Part shown: one piece after another, positions 1 to 5,502 of the stretch
Layout of the letters: every line of letters begins with the position of its first letter
Position numbering within the stretch: position 1 is the first letter of the stretch
From: Candidatus Moraniibacteriota bacterium
GTDB lineage: Bacteria > Patescibacteriota > Minisyncoccia > Moranbacterales > UBA2206
Direction: 5' to 3'
Assembly: GCA_023261605.1 (NCBI GenBank)
Contig: JAHFOP010000011.1
Coordinates: forward strand, 1 to 12,638
DNA length: 12,638 nucleotides
Translations under genes and position numbers: made by a program
Notes under the pieces: model-generated
The model's input: the letters and a program-made list of their open reading frames with translations, nothing else
The model's database searches: none
Told to the model about the DNA's origin: nothing

Positions 1-585
1 GTGAAAGCCATCATGTCTAACAGCGGTTCTGCTCTTATGGGTATTGGTGTCGGTTCAGGCGAATCACGAGCCTTGGATGCCGCTAAAGCGGCCATCAACA
101 GTCCGCTTTTAGAACTGTCCATTGACGGCGCTAAAGGCGTGCTTTTCAACGTCAGCGGTTCAACCGATTTGACCATGTTGGAAATCAACGAAGCGGCCAA
201 CGTTATCACGGAATCGATTGATCCGAATGCCAAGGTGATTTTTGGGGCAGTGGTGGATGAAACGATGAAAAAGGGCGAAGTGCAGATCACGGTGGTAGCG
301 ACCGGATTCGATGTGGAAAATATTAAAGAATCTCCCATAGAAAGATTGTCACGAATGACAGTCGAAGATGCCCGCCGAAAAGACCGAGAGCCGGAAAGAG
401 CAGACCGAGAACCGGAACCCAAGATGACTTTTCCGGAAAAATTCGGTTCCAAGATGATTATTGAAGAAAAAGTCCCACCGAAAAAACAGAACAACTTTAT
501 GGCTACCCAGAAAAACAAAGAGTTGGAAGATGAAGATGACGAATTGGAAATCCCAGCTTTCATTCGGAGGAAGATGGGGAAGTAG
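1..585 (+). CDS. ftsZ: Cell division protein FtsZ, C-terminal part (5' end outside window)
   Basis: This is the C-terminal 194 residues of FtsZ, the tubulin-like GTPase that forms the cytokinetic ring. The first codon (GTG) reads as an internal Val. The opening V-K-A-I-M-S-N-S-G-S-A-L-M-G-I-G is the conserved stretch just after the T7 synergy loop, so roughly the N-terminal 200-220 residues lie upstream. The C-terminal subdomain follows (GVLFNVSG, then NAKVIFGAVVDETMKKGEVQ and ITVVATGFD). After it comes a charged, disordered linker with a repeated DREPE (about residues 128-140). The gene ends in the conserved C-terminal peptide EIPAFIRRK, which in the family binds FtsA/ZipA-type partners. It is the only housekeeping gene in the window and is more G+C rich than what follows. 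A terminator-like hairpin lies about 20 bases after the stop. The identification is secure. Confidence 0.97.
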   Translation: MKAIMSNSGSALMGIGVGSGESRALDAAKAAINSPLLELSIDGAKGVLFNVSGSTDLTMLEINEAANVITESIDPNAKVIFGAVVDETMKKGEVQITVVATGFDVENIKESPIERLSRMTVEDARRKDREPERADREPEPKMTFPEKFGSKMIIEEKVPPKKQNNFMATQKNKELEDEDDELEIPAFIRRKMGK

Positions 586-606
586 AAGCAATTCATCTAG
601 AAACTT

Positions 607-642
607 AAAAACAGCACTAATCTTCAGATCGGGGCTGTTTTT
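607..642 (+). terminator. Likely intrinsic terminator of ftsZ
   Basis: AAAAACAGC (607-615) and GCTGTTTTT (634-642) form a perfect 9-bp inverted repeat around an 18-base loop. The right arm itself supplies the run of T. The stem has only three G-C pairs and the loop is long, so termination may be partial. Its place 21 bases after the ftsZ stop and just before a promoter fits a transcription-unit boundary. Confidence 0.6.
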
Positions 643-668
643 ACGATTGCCTTTAATTGTGATACAAT
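640..668 (+). promoter_or_regulatory. Putative sigma70-type promoter for the Hxs-like cassette
   Basis: TTTACG (640-645, 4 of 6 matches to the -35 consensus) is separated by 17 bases from TACAAT (663-668, 5 of 6 matches to the -10). TGA at 660-662 makes it an extended -10. Transcription would start near 675, about 45 bases before the ATG at 720. The -35 overlaps the T-run of the ftsZ terminator, so the two units are packed edge to edge. This is motif matching only. Confidence 0.55.
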
Positions 669-719
669 AGATAAAGTCAGCTTTTGAATTGTTTGATTAA
701 CATTAACTTATCCAATATT

Positions 720-1214
720 ATGCGCAGCGAAAAAGGCATTAAAACCAAATTGAATCCGACGGACAATGAGATAGTTTTTTCATTAAACACTAAAATTTAT
801 CCACAAGAAGCCATATATAAGACTTGCTATGTTTTCATAGACAAGATGTATATTTATCTAGATAGTCCGAAAAAAGGAGAAATTATCGCTTCCTTGAAAA
901 GCAAGTTATCGGGCAGACTTAGTGCCGAAGAATTGGAAAAGATAAAAGGAGAGTTCTTGAATGAACTTTTGAATATTCTTTTACGAAATGGTGTTATTAA
1001 AAAAAATCAAAAAATCATGGAGTATATAGTCAGTGGCGTAGTCAATGCTTCCCTAGAAGAAAAAAATGAGAATAAAACTATGCAAAGAGACGACGAAGAC
1101 GACACTATCGACATTGAGAAAGAGATCGCTTCTCTGAAAGAAGAGCTGGACAAGATTGAGGAGAAAAATTTCGAAGATGACCCTTTGGGCATAAGAGGGG
1201 TGGTAAATAACTAA
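720..1214 (+). CDS. hxsD: HxsD-like protein with acidic coiled-coil C-terminal extension
   Basis: The protein has 164 residues from the ATG at 720. A TTG at 684 in the same frame would add 12 hydrophobic residues, but the ATG fits the family better. Residues about 17-112 have the HxsD pattern as I know it: a strand (EIVFSLNTKIYPQEAI), an aromatic stretch (CYVFIDKMYIYLD), then GEFLNELLNILLR (77-89), which matches the EFxNELLxxxLR-type signature. A helix follows (KIMEYIVSGVVNASL). Residues 121-155 are very acidic and heptad-like (DDEDDTIDIEKEI, then LKEELDKIEE) and look like an added coiled coil not typical of HxsD. HxsD is a small companion of the radical SAM pair in His-Xaa-Ser systems. A leader-binding, PqqD-like role is often supposed but is inference. 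It is first in the cassette and 14 bases from a second, shorter HxsD-like gene. No Shine-Dalgarno site is visible. Confidence 0.72.
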   Translation: MRSEKGIKTKLNPTDNEIVFSLNTKIYPQEAIYKTCYVFIDKMYIYLDSPKKGEIIASLKSKLSGRLSAEELEKIKGEFLNELLNILLRNGVIKKNQKIMEYIVSGVVNASLEEKNENKTMQRDDEDDTIDIEKEIASLKEELDKIEEKNFEDDPLGIRGVVNN

Positions 1215-1228
1215 AAATAAGATGAAGT

Positions 1229-1453
1229 ATGGAAACTAATGCACAATTGTTAAGATTTAACAGTGCTTTGTACAGCAAGGAAAGCTTGCGCAGAACCATT
1301 AAGGAATTTCGAGGCATCTATGCACCAGAAATTTTTTTCAAGATGACACAGAAAGGAAAATATTTCGAGGTAGGGATAGTTTCCGAGAAAAAATTGGAGA
1401 ATGGTTTTGTGGAGGAATTTTTAAATTATTCCTTGTTTCTAAACATTCAATAA
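1229..1453 (+). CDS. Short HxsD-like protein (second copy)
   Basis: This 74-residue protein resembles a shortened HxsD domain: LLRFNSALYSKESLRRTIKE (7-26) parallels the EIVFSLNTKIYPQEAI segment of the preceding protein. The C-terminal VEEFLNYSLFL (61-71) parallels its GEFLNELLNILL. The middle (KYFEVGIVSEKK) would be the intervening strand. It ends right after the EFLNY helix and lacks both the last HxsD helix and the coiled coil. It sits 14 bases after the longer HxsD-like gene and 4 bases before the HxsB-type gene, so it is surely in the same transcript. A role as precursor-recognition partner for one of the two radical SAM enzymes is inference. Family assignment comes from motif resemblance only. 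Confidence 0.65.
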   Translation: METNAQLLRFNSALYSKESLRRTIKEFRGIYAPEIFFKMTQKGKYFEVGIVSEKKLENGFVEEFLNYSLFLNIQ

Positions 1454-1457
1454 AAAA

Positions 1458-2921
1458 ATGACCAAAAAAATGCAAAAAATTGTTTTTCCTAAGGTGGGAA
1501 ATTTTCGCTTTAGAAAAGTGAAAAACGATATACTTATGACTAACGATGGTGGTAACTGGACGATGCTTGACCAAAAAGATTTTGCCTTGTTTGTTGCTGG
1601 AAAAATGGATAAAAGCAATCCGTTGCAGGCTGAGCTGGTAGCCAAAGGTTTTTTAAACTTGGACAAAAAGGAAGTGACTAAATTAGCAGGGCAATATCTA
1701 GCGCTTAATCGATCTCTTTTTGAAGGCCCATCTCTTTTTATCATCGTTTTAACAGTAAGATGTAATCATCGTTGTCTATATTGTCAGGTTATTCCGGAAA
1801 AAACCAACCAGAAAGGTTTCGATATGGATAAAGAAACGGCTAGAAAATCAGTTGATCTAATTTTTAAAACCCCATCCAAGTTTATCCGAATTGAATTTCA
1901 AGGTGGTGAGCCACTTTTGAATTGGTCGGTGCTCAAATATGTAGTTAAATATGCCAAAGAAGTTAATGCGACGCGCAGAAAAAATCTGAAAATAAGCTTG
2001 GTATCGAATTTGACGGAGATGGATGATAAAAAACTTAAATTTCTGTTGGATAATCATGTCGACATAAGTTGCTCCTTTGATGGGCCTGCTGCAGTGCACA
2101 ATAGAAATAGAATCTATCTGGATGGAAAGAATGGTCATCAGATAGTTAGCGAGCGAATAAAGAAAGTGCAAAAAACTATCCGCATTAACAACGAATCATC
2201 CAAGAAAAAAGTTGATCAATTGAACGCAGTACTGACAGTCAGTCGCTTTTCTTTATCGCAGCCTCTCCTCATTATCGACGAATACATCAAAAAAGGATTT
2301 GATACCATTTTCGTTCGACCACTAAGTCCATTCGGCTTGAGTCGTGTAACTTTGAAAACCATCGGATATACGGCGGAGGAATTTATTAGTTATTATAAAA
2401 AATCTTTAGATTATATTTTAAAAATAAACTTAACCGGAAAAACATTTATAGAAAGAGCTACATTCTATGCTCTTAAGAAAATAATAGCAGGGGATGATCC
2501 GAACTATTTTGAAATGCGTTCTCCCTGTGGGGCGGGCATCGGGCAGATGGCTTTTGATTACGACGGGAAGATCTATACTTGCGATGAGGGTCGAATGGCC
2601 GCACGCATGGGGCATGTCAACTTCCAATTAGGAGATGTGAAAACAAGCTCATATAATGAATTGATTGATAATGGGGTGACTAAAACGATGTGTTTATCTT
2701 CTTGTTTGGACAACCATGTCAGTTGTCAGGACTGTGCTTATAAGCCATATTGCGGGGTTTGTCCGTTGGCCAATTTCATTGAACATGGGACAATTTTTCC
2801 ACAGCTTCCTAATACTGATCGCTGCAAAATCAATAAAGCCATGTTTGATTATATCTTTCTTAAAATGCAGAATAAAAAATATAAGCAGATATTTGAAAAA
2901 TGGCTCGAAATCAAAGCCTAA
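1458..2921 (+). CDS. hxsB: HxsB-type radical SAM/SPASM peptide maturase
   Basis: The protein has 487 residues. The N-terminal 90 residues (FRFRKVKNDILMTNDGGNW, then VAKGFL) match the accessory segment that precedes the barrel in HxsB proteins. The radical SAM cluster motif is C102-x3-C106-x2-C109 within RCNHRCLYCQV, the CQV being characteristic. IEFQGGEPLLN (145-155) is the SAM-binding GGEP region, and SCSFDGP (204-210) is a conserved barrel strand. The SPASM region has C357 (RSPCGAGIGQMAFDYDGKIY), C375 (TCDEGRM), C412, C416, C423, C426, C432, C435 and C456, enough for two auxiliary 4Fe-4S clusters. In the family HxsB is one of two maturases thought to modify a His-Xaa-Ser peptide; the exact chemistry is not established. 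Here the presumed substrate is the HXS peptide at 4142. Two HxsD-like genes precede it, and the stop is followed 2 bases later by the next radical SAM gene. Confidence 0.87.
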   Translation: MTKKMQKIVFPKVGNFRFRKVKNDILMTNDGGNWTMLDQKDFALFVAGKMDKSNPLQAELVAKGFLNLDKKEVTKLAGQYLALNRSLFEGPSLFIIVLTVRCNHRCLYCQVIPEKTNQKGFDMDKETARKSVDLIFKTPSKFIRIEFQGGEPLLNWSVLKYVVKYAKEVNATRRKNLKISLVSNLTEMDDKKLKFLLDNHVDISCSFDGPAAVHNRNRIYLDGKNGHQIVSERIKKVQKTIRINNESSKKKVDQLNAVLTVSRFSLSQPLLIIDEYIKKGFDTIFVRPLSPFGLSRVTLKTIGYTAEEFISYYKKSLDYILKINLTGKTFIERATFYALKKIIAGDDPNYFEMRSPCGAGIGQMAFDYDGKIYTCDEGRMAARMGHVNFQLGDVKTSSYNELIDNGVTKTMCLSSCLDNHVSCQDCAYKPYCGVCPLANFIEHGTIFPQLPNTDRCKINKAMFDYIFLKMQNKKYKQIFEKWLEIKA

Positions 2922-2923
2922 AC

Positions 2924-4075
2924 ATGGCAAAATCAGAAAACAAAATTGAAACGGACAATCCCACTTCCTTAAGCTTACTCTTCACGATTAAATGCAATTT
3001 AAATTGTGCTTATTGTTTCATAAATAAAGATAAAGGAGAAAATCTTAGCTTGGATCTGAGCACGGCCAAAAAAAGCGTAGATATCCTCTTTAGCTATCCT
3101 GGTGTGCGAAAAACACTATACTTTAGTGGTGGAGAACCGATGTTGGAATTTGCTTTGTTGAAAAAAATTCATACCTATGCTAAATGCGAGGCTAAAAAGA
3201 AGGGCATATTGCTTGACACTGTCGTAGTGACTAATGGGACACTGTTGAATCGAGAGATGATTAGATTTTTTTTCAAGGAAAAGATCAAAGTCAAAATAAG
3301 TTTAGATGGGGGTAAAATTATTCACGATAAAAATAGGCCATTTAAAAACAACCCTGCGGGATCGAGTTTTGAACAAGTAATAAAAAACATTAGTCGGATT
3401 GATTTAATAAAGATGCGGGCGGCAGTTACGCTGGTTTTCACGCCAAAAACGATGGATCATCTTTTGGAAAATATAAAATTTTTGCAGACTAAAAATTTTT
3501 TTTCTATAGAATTTTTTCCAGATATCTACGCACCATGGAAGAGCAGCGATTTGGTAAAATTTAGACGTATAATGAAAAATTTCGGAGGATATTATCGATC
3601 ATTTTTTGACCAGGATTATAGAGTCGATGTTTTTAGAAATTCTTTGCTAGAAATGCTTGTTAATAATGTTTCACCTATGAATAAGAATGCCTGTGGGAAG
3701 ATAAATGTTGGCACGGATGGAGAAATTTATGTTTGTGATAAAGTTTTTTCTTTGCCTCCGAACGAGAGAGAGGCCTATGTCATTGGCAATGCGCAAACAG
3801 GTCTGCAAAATGAGCTGAGAAAAGAAAAAATAAATGCTTTGCGTCAAGATTTTTACGCCGCGTCTGGATTGCCTTGTCTCGGATGCAAATATGCTAAGTA
3901 TTGTTTCTGTCTTATCGGGCATCATCTCTATTTTTCTCATCAAAAACTGGGCAAGAACAATAAAAAACTCATAGAGCCGTTCTGTTCATTTTCCAAAGCC
4001 TACCTAGATGAATTTTCTGACATTGCGAAAAAAATGCGAAAAAACTCAATTTTTTCCAGATTATACAAGAATTAA
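2924..4075 (+). CDS. Radical SAM/SPASM domain protein, partner of the HxsB-type enzyme
   Basis: The protein has 383 residues from the ATG at 2924; an in-frame ATG at 2900 would add 8 residues and overlap the preceding gene by 22 bases. The radical SAM motif is C24-x3-C28-x2-C31 (KCNLNCAYCFI). SGGEPMLEF (68-76) is the SAM-binding loop, and VVTNGTLLN (101-109) and ISLDGG (125-130) are typical of peptide-maturing SPASM enzymes such as the anSME/PqqE kin. SPASM cysteines are C257 (NACGKINVGTDGEIYVC), C271, C318, C321, C327, C329 and C354. It takes the position of HxsC in classical Hxs cassettes, but with its full SPASM region and NGTLLN motif it looks closer to sactipeptide/anSME-type enzymes. 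It is probably co-transcribed with the genes before it and acts on the HXS peptide encoded next; this is inference from context. Confidence 0.85.
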   Translation: MAKSENKIETDNPTSLSLLFTIKCNLNCAYCFINKDKGENLSLDLSTAKKSVDILFSYPGVRKTLYFSGGEPMLEFALLKKIHTYAKCEAKKKGILLDTVVVTNGTLLNREMIRFFFKEKIKVKISLDGGKIIHDKNRPFKNNPAGSSFEQVIKNISRIDLIKMRAAVTLVFTPKTMDHLLENIKFLQTKNFFSIEFFPDIYAPWKSSDLVKFRRIMKNFGGYYRSFFDQDYRVDVFRNSLLEMLVNNVSPMNKNACGKINVGTDGEIYVCDKVFSLPPNEREAYVIGNAQTGLQNELRKEKINALRQDFYAASGLPCLGCKYAKYCFCLIGHHLYFSHQKLGKNNKKLIEPFCSFSKAYLDEFSDIAKKMRKNSIFSRLYKN

Positions 4076-4086
4076 ATTTTGCATAG

Positions 4087-4115
4087 TTGCGCCATTTCAC
4101 AAGTTATTGTATAAT
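4087..4115 (+). promoter_or_regulatory. Putative promoter for the HXS precursor gene
   Basis: A perfect TATAAT (4110-4115) lies 17 bases after TTGCGC (4087-4092, 3 of 6 matches to the -35). Transcription would begin near 4122, about 20 bases before the ATG at 4142. A separate promoter for the precursor would let the peptide be made in excess over its modifying enzymes, a common arrangement in RiPP clusters. This is motif matching only. Confidence 0.55.
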
Positions 4116-4141
4116 TAAGATGCTAAAAATAATTTAAATTT

Positions 4142-4381
4142 ATGAAAAAACAAAAGTCATTTCCCAAGTTTAAAAAAGATTTAAAAGTTTTTCTGGCGAG
4201 CGAAGAAGGAAAAATTGTCGAAAAAGACGCTGCTAAATTAGGAATAGCTCTTATTGCTGTCGCTGGTTTTTTAGGGGGAATTATGAACGCGAAAGATGCT
4301 GGAGCTGCTTGTCATTCTTCGCATGGTTCACATGGCTCACACGGTTCGCATAGCTCACACGGCAGTGGAGGTTGGTGCTAG
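4142..4381 (+). CDS. HxsA-like precursor peptide with six His-Xaa-Ser repeats
   Basis: This is a 79-residue RiPP-precursor-like peptide. Residues 1-32 are a Lys-rich leader with a conserved-looking LASEEGKIVEKDAAKLG. Residues 33-47 are hydrophobic (ALIAVAGFLGG) with a double glycine at 45-46. Residues 58-75 are six perfect H-[S/G]-S triplets (HSS, HGS, HGS, HGS, HSS, HGS) bounded by C57 and the C-terminal C79 (GGWC). The core holds 6 His, 8 Ser and 2 Cys. Classical HxsA proteins also have a His/Ser cluster but carry a longer conserved region not seen here, so this is a short variant. It lies directly after the two radical SAM/SPASM genes with its own -10 box. No peptidase or exporter is in the window, so removal of the leader after GG, or an Ala-x-Ala-like site (AGAA before C57), is only possible. 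A membrane-anchored leader is an alternative reading. Confidence 0.8.
   Translation: MKKQKSFPKFKKDLKVFLASEEGKIVEKDAAKLGIALIAVAGFLGGIMNAKDAGAACHSSHGSHGSHGSHSSHGSGGWC
4313..4366 (+). repeat. Six tandem His-Xaa-Ser codon triplets
   Basis: Six 9-base units encode H-S-S, H-G-S, H-G-S, H-G-S, H-S-S, H-G-S. No two units are identical at the DNA level: His uses CAT and CAC, Gly uses GGT and GGC, and Ser uses TCT, TCG, TCA, AGC and AGT. The peptide pattern is thus preserved while the DNA has diverged. Confidence 0.9.
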
Positions 4382-4422
4382 ATTTTTGGTTGGGAAATAT
4401 GAAGTCACTAAGTTAAAATAAA

Positions 4423-5382
4423 ATGGGAAAAAAACAAAAAATAATATTAGCGGTCGTGGTTGCGTTGGTAATTTTGGGTATGATAATTTTTGAAACTGTA
4501 AAGATAAATAAAAAGACGGTCGTGACGCAAAACACTGTGCAAACTGTCAGCAATCCTGACAATGATTTAAAAATAATTCCGGATACAAATATTAATAACA
4601 GCGTTCCAATCATTCCAGGGGCGGGCACGCAACAACTAGAAAAATGCTTAACAAATAATTTCAAAGAAACGCCCTTATTTGGTAGCAATGCCAGCGACAC
4701 TCTTTATGAAGTAGCTTCAATAATGGTGTCCAGAGATGAATCTGGTTGTAACACTTTGAAAGAAGACGCTTCAAAAAAAATGTGTCTAAGTTATTTTTAT
4801 CGATTCTTGACATTGAAAGACAAGACAGATGCCTATCTAGGCAAGGTTGATCCTTCGAATGTATCTAATGTCATAGGCAAAGCTTATTTACAAAAAGATA
4901 TCAGTTTGTGCGATGGAATTTCCGGAGATGAGGTTACGAAAAGGACATGCCAAGTTGCTGCTTCTATGGATAAAAAATATTGTGATTTTACAAATGAAAA
5001 GAATAATACTACAAGTTGCACTATAATAGGAAGAAATCCGGGAGAAGAAAAAACGGGTTGTGTCATGGATAACACAACCGCAAAAAAGTCTTGTCTAAAT
5101 TCATATATTTTGATGCAAGCATTTCAAAATAAGGATGCCAATCTTTGCTCTCAGATCAATGATGAAGGGGGTGTCGCCGGCGCTCAGTTGTTTTGTGAGG
5201 TCTTGCTAAGCACTGATCCTAAGGGAACAATAAACAATCTTTTTCATCAGAACGCTTGCTATGAGAAATTTGCAACTGCAGCCGCGGAGGATAAAAAAGA
5301 TCCTTCTATTTGTGAAAAAATGCCTTTGAAAGATGGACAAAACAAAGGTAGTTACGACGACTGTATCGCTAGAAGCAAATAA
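4423..5382 (+). CDS. Membrane-anchored 14-cysteine repeat protein, unknown function
   Basis: I do not recognise a named family in this 319-residue protein. Residues 1-6 are basic and 7-23 form one hydrophobic helix (IILAVVVALVILGMIIF), predicting an N-in signal anchor with the rest outside. Residues 24-70 are a low-complexity Asn/Thr/Pro linker. The remainder has 14 cysteines (75, 109, 121, 163, 176, 187, 199, 213, 224, 242, 258, 279, 297, 314), an even number that suits disulfides. A degenerate unit A-x(n)-D-x2-[L/I]-C-x2-[I/M]-x(n)-C occurs at about 153-176, 232-258 and 285-314. It lies 41 bases after the HXS peptide gene and before a strong terminator, so it is probably co-transcribed with the precursor. 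It could be a cell-surface partner, an immunity or anchoring protein, or a second substrate of the maturases; nothing in the sequence decides this. Confidence 0.75.
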   Translation: MGKKQKIILAVVVALVILGMIIFETVKINKKTVVTQNTVQTVSNPDNDLKIIPDTNINNSVPIIPGAGTQQLEKCLTNNFKETPLFGSNASDTLYEVASIMVSRDESGCNTLKEDASKKMCLSYFYRFLTLKDKTDAYLGKVDPSNVSNVIGKAYLQKDISLCDGISGDEVTKRTCQVAASMDKKYCDFTNEKNNTTSCTIIGRNPGEEKTGCVMDNTTAKKSCLNSYILMQAFQNKDANLCSQINDEGGVAGAQLFCEVLLSTDPKGTINNLFHQNACYEKFATAAAEDKKDPSICEKMPLKDGQNKGSYDDCIARSK

Positions 5383-5420
5383 AAATAAAGACACATTACA
5401 TTGTGTAACTTAATATGGCG

Positions 5421-5453
5421 CAAAGTCTCCTCTGAAAGAGCAGGCTTTGTTTT
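5421..5453 (+). terminator. Strong intrinsic terminator closing the Hxs-like cassette
   Basis: Positions 5421-5433 pair with 5437-5449 around the 3-base loop GAA. The 13-position stem has one G-U pair and one C-C mismatch, with CAAAG/CTTTG at the base and CTCT/AGAG at the top. TTTT (5450-5453) follows directly, and another T-run follows a few bases later. This separates the Hxs-like unit from the operon that begins at 5503. Confidence 0.8.
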
Positions 5454-5476
5454 ATCAGTTTTTCTGAAATAGATGA

Positions 5477-5485
5477 TGTTATAAA
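5477..5485 (+). promoter_or_regulatory. Putative extended -10 promoter for the second operon
   Basis: TGT-TATAAA (5477-5485) matches an extended -10 element, with a start expected near 5491-5492, only about 11 bases before the ATG at 5503. No good -35 is seen at the right distance. The leader would be very short. A GAGG at 5498-5501 sits one base from the ATG, too close for normal Shine-Dalgarno use. Confidence 0.5.
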
Positions 5486-5502
5486 TTTAATGAGCCTGAG
5501 GT

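Noticed and set aside
1..3. GTG at position 1 as a start codon
   Set aside because: It is the internal Val of the conserved FtsZ stretch after the synergy loop; the gene begins upstream.
461..670. Lys/Arg-rich reading frame over the ftsZ tail
   Set aside because: It is an out-of-frame shadow of the charged FtsZ linker and runs across the terminator.
684..719. TTG start for the first HxsD-like gene
   Set aside because: It would add 12 residues with no family resemblance; the ATG at 720 fits the domain start better.
1439..2171. Reverse-strand reading frames opposite the HxsB-type gene
   Set aside because: They lack domain motifs and lie wholly opposite a clear coding region.
2900..2923. ATG at 2900 as start of the second radical SAM/SPASM gene
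   Set aside because: Possible, but the ATG at 2924 just after the upstream stop needs no overlap and loses no domain residue. Kept only as an alternative.
4301..4315. Lipobox before C57 of the precursor peptide
   Set aside because: G-A-A-C lacks the usual Leu at -3, and the hydrophobic stretch is far from the N-terminus, so lipidation is not supported.
4313..4366. CRISPR or simple DNA satellite
   Set aside because: The units are codon triplets without spacers, vary at every unit, and sit in frame inside a coding gene.
5391..5406. ACACA/TGTGT inverted repeat as terminator
   Set aside because: The stem is only 5 bp with no T-run; the hairpin at 5421-5449 is far stronger.
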